34,282 nt of DNA from Firmicutes bacterium CAG:882. Its GTDB lineage: Bacteria > Bacillota > Clostridia > Lachnospirales > Lachnospiraceae. Position numbers and translations under genes: made by a program. The stretch lies in the NCBI GenBank assembly GCA_000435595.1, contig FR895438.1, forward strand, positions 1 to 34,282, in the 5' to 3' direction. Of the stretch, positions 16,094-25,329 are shown one piece after another (positions within the stretch are counted from its first letter, which is position 1; each line of letters starts with the position of its first letter). Under the pieces are notes generated by a model. The model searched no databases. It was not told the DNA's origin and saw only the letters and a program-made list of their open reading frames with translations.

Positions 16094-17002
16094 ATGAACG
16101 AAATAAGACTCAGAGCATACGCGAAGGTCAATTTAGGTCTTGATGTGCTTAGGCGCAGGGAGGACGGATACCATGATGTGCGTATGGTTATGCAGAACAT
16201 TAATCTGTTTGACAAAATTTTTATAAAAAGAAGAAAAGAAACAGGCATAAGCGTGAAGTCAAATCTGTCATATCTTCCAAACGATAAAGGGAATCTGGCG
16301 TACAGGGCGGCGGCACTTTTGATGGATGAATTTAATGTTAAGGACGGTGTGGAGATAGAGCTGTATAAATTCATTCCCGTTGCGGCGGGCATGGCAGGCG
16401 GAAGTGCGGATGCCGCAGCAGTACTGTATGGAATTAATAAGCTGTTCAGGCTCGGACTTGACCTTGCGGGACTTATGGAGAGAGGTGTGAGCTTAGGTGC
16501 GGATATTCCGTACTGCCTTATGGGAGGAACGGTGCTTGCGGAGGGAATAGGAGAGAAGCTTACAAGGCTTAAAGACTGCCCGGACTGCTATTTTGTTGTT
16601 GCCAAGCCTCCTTTTTCGGTGTCGACAAAGCTTGTATATGAGAAGCTTGTGCTCGATGAGAAGACTGTCCATCCGGATATAGACGGAATTATGGATGCCA
16701 TCAATGACGGAGATGTCAGGGGAATAGCCGGCAAGCTGTCAAATGTCCTTGAGACGGTGACGGCGGTTGAATATCCGGATATTGAGGGAATTAAGGATAA
16801 GATGAGAGAGTGCGGAGCGCTCAATGCACTTATGAGCGGAAGCGGACCGACAGTATTCGGTATCTTTGATAACAAAGAAAAGGCTGAGAGATGTAATCAG
16901 ATTCTCAGGCAGGACAGCAGGGTAAAGACAGCTTATGTTGCAGAAAACTGCAGCGGAGGTTTTGAAGCGAGAATGGAGGAGCATTATGTTGGAAGACAGT
17001 AA
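16094..17002 (+). CDS. ispE: 4-diphosphocytidyl-2-C-methyl-D-erythritol kinase
   Basis: A GHMP-family kinase of 302 residues that phosphorylates CDP-methylerythritol in the MEP isoprenoid pathway. AYAKVNLGLDV at the N-terminus, the ATP-binding AAGMAGGSADAAA and the C-terminal LMSGSGPTVFGIF are diagnostic. The ATG at 16094, preceded by GTGAGGTC, is preferred over an in-frame upstream TTG at 16022, which would add an unrelated N-terminus. It overlaps the next gene by 17 bases. Confidence 0.95.
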   Translation: MNEIRLRAYAKVNLGLDVLRRREDGYHDVRMVMQNINLFDKIFIKRRKETGISVKSNLSYLPNDKGNLAYRAAALLMDEFNVKDGVEIELYKFIPVAAGMAGGSADAAAVLYGINKLFRLGLDLAGLMERGVSLGADIPYCLMGGTVLAEGIGEKLTRLKDCPDCYFVVAKPPFSVSTKLVYEKLVLDEKTVHPDIDGIMDAINDGDVRGIAGKLSNVLETVTAVEYPDIEGIKDKMRECGALNALMSGSGPTVFGIFDNKEKAERCNQILRQDSRVKTAYVAENCSGGFEARMEEHYVGRQ

Positions 17003-17669
17003 TTTTCAGGTAACGATGAGTGAGTATCTTCCTCTTCGTGACGTTGTGTTTAATACATTGAGACACGCTATTTTAAAGGGTGAGTTAGAGCCGGGCGAGA
17101 GACTTATGGAGATAGCACTTGCTCAGAAGCTCGGTGTAAGCCGCACTCCTATAAGAGAAGCAATAAGAAAGCTTGAGCTTGAAGGTCTTGTAGTTATGGT
17201 GCCGAGAAAAGGAGCTGAGGTTGCGGACATTACCGAGAAGGATTTAAGGGACGTTCTTGAGGTGAGAACAGCCCTTGAGGAATTGTCGATTGAGCTTGCC
17301 ATGAAAAACATGAATGATGATGATTGTAAGCAGCTTACTGAGGCAAATAAGCTTTTTGCAAAGGACTCGGAGGGTGACGACCTTATAAAAATTGCCGAGG
17401 CTGATGTTGCTTTTCATGAGTTAATATATATGGCAACAGGCAACAAAAGACTCATTCAGATGATTAACAATCTGAGGGAGCAGATGTACCGATATCGACT
17501 TGAATACATTAAGGATAAGAGCACACATGCAAGGCTTGTTGATGAGCACAACAGGATAATCGATGCCATGGTGAAAAATGATGTTGCTGCAGCCAAGGCT
17601 GCAATCAAGCTTCATGTTGAGAATCAGGAGGAGAATATTCTCAAATCGATAAAGGTTAAAAAGGCATGA
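16986..17669 (+). CDS. GntR-family transcriptional regulator, FCD (FadR) type
   Basis: A 227-residue regulator. The winged helix (about 12-75) includes LAQKLGVSRTPIREAIRKLE. The C-terminal all-helical FCD domain has metal- or acid-binding positions in DVAFHELIY and, near the end, KLHVENQ. FCD members usually sense small organic acids. The ATG at 16986 has GGAGGA just before it and lies inside ispE, so the genes are coupled. An ispE-gntR pairing does not by itself suggest regulation of isoprenoid synthesis. Ligand unknown. Confidence 0.9.
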   Translation: MLEDSNFQVTMSEYLPLRDVVFNTLRHAILKGELEPGERLMEIALAQKLGVSRTPIREAIRKLELEGLVVMVPRKGAEVADITEKDLRDVLEVRTALEELSIELAMKNMNDDDCKQLTEANKLFAKDSEGDDLIKIAEADVAFHELIYMATGNKRLIQMINNLREQMYRYRLEYIKDKSTHARLVDEHNRIIDAMVKNDVAAAKAAIKLHVENQEENILKSIKVKKA

Positions 17670-17698
17670 TGGTTTAAGCCCTGTCAATAATGGCAATA

Positions 17699-17745
17699 CT
17701 TCTTTCCGTAAAGAAACCTGACTAAAATTCTTTTACGGGAAGGAG
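17699..17745 (+). promoter_or_regulatory. Hairpin covering the spoIIR ribosome binding site
   Basis: Bases 17699-17715 can pair with 17728-17745 through CCGTAAA/TTTACGG, with several G-U pairs and one bulge. The 3' arm contains GGAAGGAG, the ribosome binding site of spoIIR. No T run follows. It could lower or gate translation of spoIIR (inference). Confidence 0.45.
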
Positions 17746-17750
17746 CACAT

Positions 17751-18395
17751 ATGGACAGATGGAGTATTGCCGCATGGTGCATTATGGCACTATGTGCAGT
17801 TATATTTTTTACATACGATGGTCAGCACAGGCGCACTGCCGAGCAGCTTCAGCAGGAGATTGCGGGGGAGATTATAAGATTCCATGTGCGCGCGAACAGT
17901 GATTCGCCCGAGGACCAGCAGTTAAAAATGCAGGTGAAGCAGGAGCTTGTCGAGTACATTGGAGAGCTGCTTAACGGAGTTGGCGACAAGGAAGAGGCAA
18001 GAAAAATCCTGACAGATAACATAGAAAATATAGAAAATGCTGCAAAAGGGGTTATCAACGAACAGAAAAAGGAATATAATGTAAAGGCTTATTTTGAGAA
18101 TTCATATTTCCCGGTTAAGGTGTATGCTGATATGACATTCCCGCAGGGAATTTATGAGGCATTTCGTGTCGATATAGGGGCTGCCGAGGGTAAGAACTGG
18201 TGGTGTGTGCTATATCCGAGTCTGTGCTTTGTCGATGCGGGCTACGGGGTGATGAGCAGTGATGCCAAGGGTGAGCTTGAGGCTGTGCTTGATGAGGACG
18301 AACTCGAGCTTCTGTATGAGAATAAGGATGGCAGCAGACGGGAATATGTATGCGAATTTAAGATTTTTACTTTTTTGAATAAATTTTTAAATTAG
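17751..18395 (+). CDS. spoIIR: Stage II sporulation protein R
   Basis: A 214-residue secreted signalling protein of sporulation. It has an N-terminal membrane or signal segment (AAWCIMALCAVIFFTY), then the family hallmarks IRFHVRANSDSPEDQQLKM and, later, GKNWWCVLYPSLCF. In Bacillus it is made in the forespore and triggers SpoIIGA processing of pro-sigma-E in the mother cell. Its presence says the organism is a spore former or descends from one. The ribosome binding site may be held in a hairpin. Confidence 0.95.
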   Translation: MDRWSIAAWCIMALCAVIFFTYDGQHRRTAEQLQQEIAGEIIRFHVRANSDSPEDQQLKMQVKQELVEYIGELLNGVGDKEEARKILTDNIENIENAAKGVINEQKKEYNVKAYFENSYFPVKVYADMTFPQGIYEAFRVDIGAAEGKNWWCVLYPSLCFVDAGYGVMSSDAKGELEAVLDEDELELLYENKDGSRREYVCEFKIFTFLNKFLN

Positions 18396-18435
18396 GGAGG
18401 CGGTGAGGTGCCGAATCCCGGAACGGAGAATTATT

Positions 18436-19494
18436 ATGGGCAAGCTTAAGGTTGCAGTGCTTTTTGGAGGACAGTCATCAGAGCATGAGGTATCATGCCG
18501 TTCGGCACTCACTATAATACATAACATGGATAAGGAGCGTTACGAGCAGCTCCTTGTGGGAATTACCAAGGAGGGAAGATGGCTTCTCACCGAGAGCGCA
18601 GAGGCGGTTGAGGACGGAAGCTGGAAAGCCGGAAATACGGAGATGATACTTTCTCCCGATACCACGCACAAGGGCTTTATCGCAATTAAGGACGGAAAGT
18701 CGGAGGTTGTACCGGTTGACGTTGTGTTTCCTGTGCTTCATGGTCTGTATGGTGAGGACGGAACGGTTCAGGGTGTACTTGAGCTTGCGCGCATTCCGTA
18801 TGTAGGATGCGGAGTTGTGGCTTCAGGAGTTTCCATGGATAAGCTTTTCACAAAAATAATTGCGGCGACGGTCGGTGTAAAGCAGGCAAGGTATGAAGCT
18901 GTGAGAAAATCGGAGCTTGACGATATGGACAGTGTGGTTTCAAGAATTGAGAGTGTACTTCCTTATCCCGTATTTATAAAGCCTGCAAATGCAGGTTCCT
19001 CCTGCGGTGTCAGCAAGGCTTCCGACAGGGAAGGTCTTGTCAAGGGACTTAAGCTTGCGGCGTGTCATGACAGAAAGATTCTTGTGGAAGAAACTATTGT
19101 CGGACGTGAGATTGAATGTGCGGTTTTAGGTGGTGCCGATCCTGTGGCATCGGGCGTAGGTGAAGTTCTCCCGGCAGGTGAGGCCGTATTTTATGATTAC
19201 GATGCAAAGTACGCAAATGCGGACTCTAAGACGGACACTCATCCTGCATTTCCTGAGGGAAAGGAAGATGAGATAAGGCATGATGCCGTAGAAATATTTA
19301 AGGCAGTTGACGGTTATGGACTTGCCAGAGTCGATTTCTTTTTACAGCCTGACGGAACAGTGGTATTTAACGAAATCAATACACTTCCGGGATTTACATC
19401 AATCAGTATGTACCCGATGCTCTGGGATGCTAAGGGACTCAAGGTCAATGCACTCATTGACAAGCTGATTGAGCTTGCACTTAAGAGGTTTTAG
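18436..19494 (+). CDS. ddl: D-alanine--D-alanine ligase
   Basis: An ATP-grasp ligase of 352 residues that joins two D-Ala for peptidoglycan. VLFGGQSSEHEVS at the N-terminus, the glycine-rich loop AGSSCGVSKA and the metal-binding NEINTLPGFTSISMYP are diagnostic. The ATG at 18436 with CGGAGAA upstream is preferred over an in-frame GTG at 18403. murI follows after 9 bases, so both enzymes of D-amino-acid supply for the cell wall are co-expressed. Confidence 0.95.
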   Translation: MGKLKVAVLFGGQSSEHEVSCRSALTIIHNMDKERYEQLLVGITKEGRWLLTESAEAVEDGSWKAGNTEMILSPDTTHKGFIAIKDGKSEVVPVDVVFPVLHGLYGEDGTVQGVLELARIPYVGCGVVASGVSMDKLFTKIIAATVGVKQARYEAVRKSELDDMDSVVSRIESVLPYPVFIKPANAGSSCGVSKASDREGLVKGLKLAACHDRKILVEETIVGREIECAVLGGADPVASGVGEVLPAGEAVFYDYDAKYANADSKTDTHPAFPEGKEDEIRHDAVEIFKAVDGYGLARVDFFLQPDGTVVFNEINTLPGFTSISMYPMLWDAKGLKVNALIDKLIELALKRF

Positions 19495-19503
19495 GAGGAG
19501 CGT

Positions 19504-20322
19504 ATGAAAAAGGATGCCCCGATTGGAGTATTTGATTCAGGTGTCGGCGGACTCACGGTTGCGAGAGAGATTATCAGGCAGATACCGAATGAGCGCATCG
19601 TATATTTTGGCGATACGGCAAGGCTTCCTTATGGAACCAAGTCGAAGGACACGATTATACGTTATGCGAGACAGATTGTTAATTTTTTGATAAACGAAGG
19701 TGTAAAGGCGATTGTCGTTGCATGTAACACGGCGAGTGCTTATGCGCTTGAGGAGATAAAGGACGAGATAGAAGTCCCGATAATAGGAGTTGTAAAGCCC
19801 GGAGCGAGGACGGCTGTGTCGGTGACAAAGAACAACAGAATCGGCGTCATAGCTACAGAGGGAACAATAAACAGCGGTCTTTACACGAAACTGATACATG
19901 AGCAGAACCCTGAGATTGAGGTTATAGGAAAGGCATGCCCGCTCCTTGTACCTCTTGTCGAGGAGGGATGGCTTCACGATGACGTTACGGACCAGGTTCT
20001 TGAAAGATATCTTAAGGATTTAAAGCAGGCAGATATCGATACGCTGGTGCTTGGCTGTACGCATTATCCTCTTCTAAGAAGCTCCGTGGGACGCATCATG
20101 GGGGATAAGGTCAATCTTGTGAATCCGGCTTACGAGACGGCTATCGAGCTTAAGCGTCTGCTTGCCGCAAGGGAGCTTGCCAATGTTCGTGATATTGAGG
20201 AGCCGAGCGTTATGTACCGCTTCTATGTCAGCGATGCCGCAGAGAAGTTCAAAAACATAGCCAATATGATACTGCCGTTTGACATTAAGACGACAAAGCA
20301 GATTAATATTGATGAGTATTAG
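19504..20322 (+). CDS. murI: Glutamate racemase
   Basis: A 272-residue cofactor-independent racemase that makes D-glutamate for peptidoglycan. The two catalytic cysteines are Cys74 in VACNTAS and Cys185 in GCTHYPL; FDSGVGGLTV is the N-terminal signature. TTAGGAGGAG around the ddl stop serves as its ribosome binding site. It is directly downstream of ddl. Confidence 0.96.
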   Translation: MKKDAPIGVFDSGVGGLTVAREIIRQIPNERIVYFGDTARLPYGTKSKDTIIRYARQIVNFLINEGVKAIVVACNTASAYALEEIKDEIEVPIIGVVKPGARTAVSVTKNNRIGVIATEGTINSGLYTKLIHEQNPEIEVIGKACPLLVPLVEEGWLHDDVTDQVLERYLKDLKQADIDTLVLGCTHYPLLRSSVGRIMGDKVNLVNPAYETAIELKRLLAARELANVRDIEEPSVMYRFYVSDAAEKFKNIANMILPFDIKTTKQINIDEY

Positions 20323-20328
20323 GATACG

Positions 20329-20763
20329 GTGACGGATGTGAGAGATAATATAATCCTGTATATAACCGGACTGCACAGTACCGGAGCAGACAATGATTCA
20401 GTGGAAATGATACATGCCGGAAGATATTTTTCAAAAAACGGCAGACATTATATAAAATATCAGGAGAGCCTTGACGACGGTGTTGTGACCGACAACATGA
20501 TTAAGATTTCACCGGGCGAGGTTGAGATTGTCAGAAAAGGTCCTGTGACCACCAGCATGCTTTTTACAATAGGAGAAAAAAATATAAGCTATTATGATAC
20601 GCCGTTTGGCAGTCTCATGATGGGGATTGATACCTCGGATTTGTGTATAACGGAGAGTGAATCCGAGATTCTTGTGGATATCAGTTACGCTATAGAGATG
20701 AACGGAAGCTGTGCCACACAGAGCCATGTTGTGATTAAGGTAATAGATGATGAAAAAGATTAG
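20329..20763 (+). CDS. DUF1934 (YwiB-like) protein
   Basis: A 144-residue beta-rich protein of the DUF1934 group, small lipocalin-like barrels such as B. subtilis YwiB; function unknown. Typical are a first strand IILYITGLHSTG, a KYQESLDDG segment and a hydrophobic-alternating end. The start is GTG at 20329, with a second GTG at 20338 possible. It begins 6 bases after murI, so it shares the ddl-murI transcript. Confidence 0.78.
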   Translation: MTDVRDNIILYITGLHSTGADNDSVEMIHAGRYFSKNGRHYIKYQESLDDGVVTDNMIKISPGEVEIVRKGPVTTSMLFTIGEKNISYYDTPFGSLMMGIDTSDLCITESESEILVDISYAIEMNGSCATQSHVVIKVIDDEKD

Positions 20764-20800
20764 TTTTAATTAATTCAATTATACGCTAGGGAGGTTTTTT

Positions 20801-21952
20801 ATGAGAGTAACAGATGACATTATTTATGTAGGTGTTAATGACCATAAGGTTGATTTGTTCGAGGGACAGTATACGGTAAAGGACGGAATATCATATAATT
20901 CCTATGTCATAATGGACGAGAAGATTGCAGTAATGGATACGGTTGACATTGGGTTTGCTGACGAGTGGCTTTCAAATATTGAGGAGGCACTTGACGGCAG
21001 AAGACCGGATTACCTTATTGTACAGCACATGGAGCCCGACCATTCGGCAAGCATCGGAAGATTTCTTGAGGTGTATCCTGAAGTGAAGGTTGTAGGAAAT
21101 GCAAAGACCTTTGTTATGCTCTCAAACTTCTTCCGCGGGATGAACATTGTTGACAAGCTTGAAGTGAAGAATAAGGAGACACTCTGCCTTGGAGAGCATA
21201 CGCTCATCTTCGTGTTTGCACCGTTTGTTCATTGGCCTGAGGTTATGGTCACATATGACAGCAAGGACAAAGTACTGTTCTCAGCAGACGGATTCGGCAG
21301 ATTTGGAGCTTTGGATGTTGACGCCGAATGGGATGATGAGGCGAGAAGGTACTATATCGGGATAGTCGGAAAGTATGGTGCGCAGGTTCAGATGCTCTTA
21401 AAAGCAGCGGCAGAGCTTGACATTGAGATAATCTGTCCGCTCCATGGACCTGTTCTCAACGAAAATATAGCACATTACATCGGACTTTATGATATATGGT
21501 CATCGTACAAGGCAGAGAAGGAAGGTGTGCTTATCGCATACACATCAATATATGGCAACACTAAGGAGGCGGCTTTGCTTCTTGAGGAAAGGCTCAAGGC
21601 ACTTGGCTGCGAGGCTGTGGCGTATGACCTTGCACGCACGGATATGTCTGAGGTTGTGGCACAGGCATTTAAATACTCTAAGCTTGTCCTTGCATCACCA
21701 ACATACAATGGTGACGTATTCCCGTATATGAAGTCGTTTATAGAACACTTAACGGAGAGAAATTATCAGAAACGAACAGTTGCTTTTATTGAGAATGGTT
21801 CATGGGCGCCGATGGCTGCCAAGGTTATGACTGCCATGCTTGAGAAGAGCAAGGAGCTGAGAGTGCTTGAGAATATCGTTAAGATAACGTCATCCGTGAG
21901 CGAGGAGAACAAAGCGGAGCTGGAAAAGATGGCGGAGGAGCTGTCAGCCTAA
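20801..21952 (+). CDS. fprA: Flavodiiron protein, FprA type
   Basis: A 383-residue A-type flavoprotein: an N-terminal metallo-beta-lactamase-like domain with a di-iron site and a C-terminal flavodoxin domain. Iron ligands are visible in QHMEPDHSAS, in VHW, in SADGFG and in CPLHGP; the FMN loop is TSIYGNTKEA. These enzymes reduce O2 to water or NO to N2O with electrons from rubredoxin or a similar donor, protecting anaerobes. It is a single gene with AGGGAGG upstream. Whether O2 or NO is preferred cannot be read from sequence. Confidence 0.95.
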   Translation: MRVTDDIIYVGVNDHKVDLFEGQYTVKDGISYNSYVIMDEKIAVMDTVDIGFADEWLSNIEEALDGRRPDYLIVQHMEPDHSASIGRFLEVYPEVKVVGNAKTFVMLSNFFRGMNIVDKLEVKNKETLCLGEHTLIFVFAPFVHWPEVMVTYDSKDKVLFSADGFGRFGALDVDAEWDDEARRYYIGIVGKYGAQVQMLLKAAAELDIEIICPLHGPVLNENIAHYIGLYDIWSSYKAEKEGVLIAYTSIYGNTKEAALLLEERLKALGCEAVAYDLARTDMSEVVAQAFKYSKLVLASPTYNGDVFPYMKSFIEHLTERNYQKRTVAFIENGSWAPMAAKVMTAMLEKSKELRVLENIVKITSSVSEENKAELEKMAEELSA

Positions 21953-22025
21953 AAACTGATGAATATTGAATAGTACCGATGTATGCAGCATTTGTAAGCC
22001 ATTTATGCAAAACTTTATAAAACAG

Positions 22026-22053
22026 TTGAATTTCTCATCAAAAATGGTAAAAT
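22026..22053 (+). promoter_or_regulatory. Candidate promoter of the membrane-anchored unknown gene
   Basis: TTGAAT (22026-22031) and TAAAAT (22048-22053) are separated by 16 bases and lie about 36 bases before the start codon. Confidence 0.5.
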
Positions 22054-22089
22054 GTATGAGTATGACATTTTTACATAGGGAGGTACTTT

Positions 22090-22632
22090 ATGCCAACATG
22101 GTTGATAGTAATCCTGTCCATTCTTGCGGTAGTGCTTGTTGCATTTATCGTGCTCATGATTGTAGGCAGCAGATTACAGAAAAAGGCTAATTCACAGCAG
22201 GAGGCACTTGCTTCAGCAGCACAGACAGTCTCAATGCTGATTATTGACAAAAAGAAATTAAAAATTGCGGAAGCTAATCTTCCGAAGGTTGTTACAGATC
22301 AGGTTCCTAAGTACGCTCGCCGTGCCAAGTTCCCAATCGTCAAGGCAAGGGTTGTCGGCGGAGGAAGCAAGCCTATGAACCTTATTGCGGATGCTGCAGT
22401 GTTCGATATTCTTCCTGTAGGTAAGGAATGTAAGGTAGTGGTCAGCGGAATCTACATCACAGAGATTAAGAGTGTCCGCGGCGGAGCAATCCCTGCACCA
22501 CCTAAGAAGAAGGGACTTGCGGGACTTGTCCAGAAGGCGAGAGCACCTAAGAAGGACAAGGCTGCGAAGGATGCCAAGGCAGACAAGAATGCGGCTTCTG
22601 ACAATACAAAGAAGACTAAGAAGAGTAAGTAA
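22090..22632 (+). CDS. Membrane-anchored protein of unknown function with Lys/Ala-rich tail
   Basis: A 180-residue protein. Residues 3-27 (LIVILSILAVVLVAFIVLMIV) form one transmembrane helix. A compact middle part follows (about 45-140), with YARRAKFPIVKARVVGG and ILPVGKECKVVVSGIYI. The last 40 residues are almost only Lys, Ala, Asp and Pro and are likely disordered. GGGAGG precedes the ATG. It is single, with its own promoter and a terminator. I do not recognise a named family; the layout suggests a cytoplasmic-facing scaffold or nucleic-acid-contacting tail (inference). Confidence 0.8.
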   Translation: MPTWLIVILSILAVVLVAFIVLMIVGSRLQKKANSQQEALASAAQTVSMLIIDKKKLKIAEANLPKVVTDQVPKYARRAKFPIVKARVVGGGSKPMNLIADAAVFDILPVGKECKVVVSGIYITEIKSVRGGAIPAPPKKKGLAGLVQKARAPKKDKAAKDAKADKNAASDNTKKTKKSK

Positions 22633-22640
22633 TTCAAAAT

Positions 22641-22681
22641 AAAAATCCCTGTACATTAATTCAGTGTACAGGGATTTTTTT
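22641..22681 (+). terminator. Bidirectional intrinsic terminator
   Basis: AAAAATCCCTGTACA (22641-22655) pairs perfectly with TGTACAGGGATTTTT (22665-22679). A T run follows on the plus strand and an A run precedes the left arm. It can end both the membrane-protein gene and the convergent pncB. Confidence 0.9.
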
Positions 22682-22742
22682 GTGTAATAGGAAACCTATT
22701 CACAATTATAGCTTGTTTATATTAAATACTATGTGTTGAGAT

Positions 22743-24200
22743 TCAACTCCTATGATAATTATTTAACAGCTCCTTCTTGACATCATACAGCTTGTCCGAA
22801 AGGTCCACATGTATCTCCTGCGGATTCTCGAAACGTCTTGACTCATCCCACAGAGTGTTCAGCTCCTTCCTGCAGTAGCTCTGAATGTCCATGACGGCAG
22901 GTGTCTCATATACGCATTCACCCTTTAAGAATACAGGAACCATAATCTCGCGCACGGTGTAGGTGCCGCCCTTTAGGAGAGTCTTCTTCCATGTGTGTAC
23001 AGGGTCAAAAATCATGAGGTCTTTATTTTCATCGAATTTTTCATCGGCAAATGCGATGAGGTCTGCCTTAATCTTGCTGTTCTCCTTGTCGTAGAGACGG
23101 AACACGGTCTTGTTGCCGGGGTTGGTAATCTTCTCGGAGTTCTCGGAGAGCTTAATCTTCGGGATGAACTCGCCCGTCTTTTCGTCCTGCACGGCTGCAA
23201 GCTTGTAGACACCGCCGAATGCAGGGCAGTCCTTTGCGGTGATGAGGTTGGTGCCGACACCCCACGATGTGATTGCCGCGCCCTGATTTTTGAGGGAGAA
23301 AATCAGGTACTCGTCGAGGTCGCTTGAAGCGGAGATAACAGCATCGGTAAAGCCTGCCTCATCAAGCATCTTGCGGGCTTTCTTTGAGAGATATGCAAGG
23401 TCGCCCGAGTCGAGACGGATTCCGTAGAATTTTGACTTGATTCCGGCAGCCTTCATTTCGTTAAATACGCGGATAGCGTTAGGAACGCCTGAACCGAGGG
23501 TATCATAAGTATCAACAAGGAGTATGCAGGCATTAGGATAAAGCTCGGCATACTTTTTGAATGCGGTGTATTCGTCAGGAAAGCTCATAATCCAACTGTG
23601 CGCATGGGTTCCCTTTACAGGAACGTTGAACATCTGACCTGTGAGAACGCAGCTCGTTCCGATACAGCCGCCGATCATTGCGGCGCGCGCACCGTAAAGT
23701 CCCGCGTCAGGTCCCTGTGCACGGCGGAGTCCGAACTCCATGATGCCGTCGCCGCCTGCGGCATACACGACGCGGGATGCCTTTGTGGCGATGAGGCTCT
23801 GGTGGTTAACGATGTTGAGAAGTGCAGTCTCGACAAGCTGAGCCTCCATGATAGGTGCGACAACCTTCACGAGCGGCTCGCGCGGGAATACGACCGTGCC
23901 TTCAGGGATTGCGTAAATGTCACCTGAAAAATGGAAGTTTAAAAGGTAGTCGAGGAAATCCTCGTCGAATAAGCCTGTGCTTCTAAGGTAATCCACATCT
24001 GCCTGTGAAAAATGCAGATCCCTAATGTATTCAATAGCCTGTTCAAGCCCTGCGGCTATTGAGTAACTGCTGCCAAACGGGTTCTTGCGGAAGAATGCAT
24101 CGAATACAACAGTTGGGTTGGTGTGGTTTTTAAAATAGCCCTGCATCATTGTGAGCTCGTATAAATCGGTGAGCAGAGTGAGATTTCTTGAATCGCTCAT
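22743..24200 (-). CDS. pncB: Nicotinate phosphoribosyltransferase
   Basis: A 485-residue enzyme of NAD salvage that joins nicotinate to PRPP. The N-terminal LLTDLYELTMMQGYF, GTHAHSWIMSFPDEY in the middle and the phosphate-binding IRLDSGDLAYLSK are family signatures. AAGAAGG lies before the ATG on the minus strand. It is single and ends at a shared terminator. Two 14-base palindromes upstream suggest control by a repressor. Confidence 0.95.
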   Translation of the reverse strand: MSDSRNLTLLTDLYELTMMQGYFKNHTNPTVVFDAFFRKNPFGSSYSIAAGLEQAIEYIRDLHFSQADVDYLRSTGLFDEDFLDYLLNFHFSGDIYAIPEGTVVFPREPLVKVVAPIMEAQLVETALLNIVNHQSLIATKASRVVYAAGGDGIMEFGLRRAQGPDAGLYGARAAMIGGCIGTSCVLTGQMFNVPVKGTHAHSWIMSFPDEYTAFKKYAELYPNACILLVDTYDTLGSGVPNAIRVFNEMKAAGIKSKFYGIRLDSGDLAYLSKKARKMLDEAGFTDAVISASSDLDEYLIFSLKNQGAAITSWGVGTNLITAKDCPAFGGVYKLAAVQDEKTGEFIPKIKLSENSEKITNPGNKTVFRLYDKENSKIKADLIAFADEKFDENKDLMIFDPVHTWKKTLLKGGTYTVREIMVPVFLKGECVYETPAVMDIQSYCRKELNTLWDESRRFENPQEIHVDLSDKLYDVKKELLNNYHRS

Positions 24201-24258
24201 AAATAACCTTCTTTCTGCGATAGAATCGCGGTGTGAGTTTTATTGAAAATAATGTACT

Positions 24259-24382
24259 GTTAATTAATTAACGAAATCCTCACCAAAATTATATGAAAAG
24301 AATAAATATTCAGAGAAGTAAATTAAATAAAAAGGCTGAATTACTATATTGTTGGATATATAAGCTCCGTTAATATATTAAC
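24259..24382. promoter_or_regulatory. Pair of 14-base palindromes, candidate operators
   Basis: GTTAATTAATTAAC (24259-24272) and GTTAATATATTAAC (24369-24382) are both perfect palindromes with the same half-site GTTAAT, 110 bases apart centre to centre. They lie 59 and 169 bases upstream of pncB and also upstream of the plsC-like gene. Operators of an NAD- or lipid-related regulator are possible. The remainder of 24201-24541 is AT-rich, with no other feature seen. Confidence 0.5.
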
Positions 24383-24541
24383 GTTATTATCATTATACAC
24401 AAGTTGAGTGAGAATGCAAGGAGGGCTTACAAAAACATAACGGGTATTGTTAAGTTTCGCTTTTTGAAATATAATTATATATAACAGAATTGTCATGAAG
24501 AGATAGTGTTTTTGGCAAAACAGATTAGGAGAGAGAAAAGT

Positions 24542-25273
24542 ATGTTAAGATTAATTATTACAGCTTTATTTTTGGTATTATTCTTTATCTTCAGTATCCC
24601 AATGTTCGGAATATTGTGGATAATCGGTAAGTTCAACAAGCCGAAGAAGGACATTATTGCATTAAGAATCGTGCAGTGGGCATTCAAGGTTATAAGATGG
24701 CTCTGCGGCGTAAAGACGACGGTAATAGGCTATGAGAATATCCCGAAGGATGAGCCTGTTCTCTATGTCGGCAACCATAACAGTAACTTCGATACAATTA
24801 TCGTATATTCGATGCTTCCGGGACTTACGGGCTTCGTGGCAAAGAAGGAGATGGAGAAGATTCCGCTTCTGCACCACTGGATGAAGCTTCTCTACTGCCT
24901 TTTCCTTGACAGAAAGAACATCAAGGAGGGACTCAAAACCGTGCTTCAGGGCATCGAGTACATAAAGAACGGTGTCTCGATAACAATTTTCCCTGAGGGA
25001 ACGAGAAGCAGGACGGGAGAGATGGCACCTTTTAAGGAGGGAAGCCTAAAATTCGCCGAAAAGACGGGCTGCAAGATAATTCCCGTTGTACAGAACAACA
25101 CCAGAGAGATTATGGAGGCACATTCGCCGTTTATCAAAAAGACACACACCGTACTCGAATTCGGTGAGCCTATCGACGTGAAGTCGCTCGACAAGGAGCA
25201 GAGGAAGTTCCTCGGCGCATACACACAGGAGGTTATTCAGAAGATTTACGACAAAAACAAGGCACTCGTATAG
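24542..25273 (+). CDS. plsC: 1-acyl-sn-glycerol-3-phosphate acyltransferase
   Basis: A 243-residue PlsC-family enzyme with a strong N-terminal membrane segment (LIITALFLVLFFIFSIPMF). It has the catalytic HX4D in NHNSNFD and the FPEGTRSR substrate motif. It makes phosphatidic acid from lysophosphatidic acid. The ATG at 24542 with AGGAGAGAG upstream is preferred over an in-frame TTG at 24506. It has the more canonical motifs of the two acyltransferases in this window and is the likelier housekeeping enzyme. Confidence 0.9.
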   Translation: MLRLIITALFLVLFFIFSIPMFGILWIIGKFNKPKKDIIALRIVQWAFKVIRWLCGVKTTVIGYENIPKDEPVLYVGNHNSNFDTIIVYSMLPGLTGFVAKKEMEKIPLLHHWMKLLYCLFLDRKNIKEGLKTVLQGIEYIKNGVSITIFPEGTRSRTGEMAPFKEGSLKFAEKTGCKIIPVVQNNTREIMEAHSPFIKKTHTVLEFGEPIDVKSLDKEQRKFLGAYTQEVIQKIYDKNKALV

Positions 25274-25329
25274 CCTTCAGGGATTGAAGGTGTTGTGACA
25301 TATTGACTTGGCAGTGGAGGGTTATTGCA

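Noticed and set aside
21966..22190. 74-codon frame after the flavodiiron gene
   Set aside because: It overlaps the promoter, the ribosome binding site and the first part of the membrane-protein gene in another frame and has no start signal of its own.
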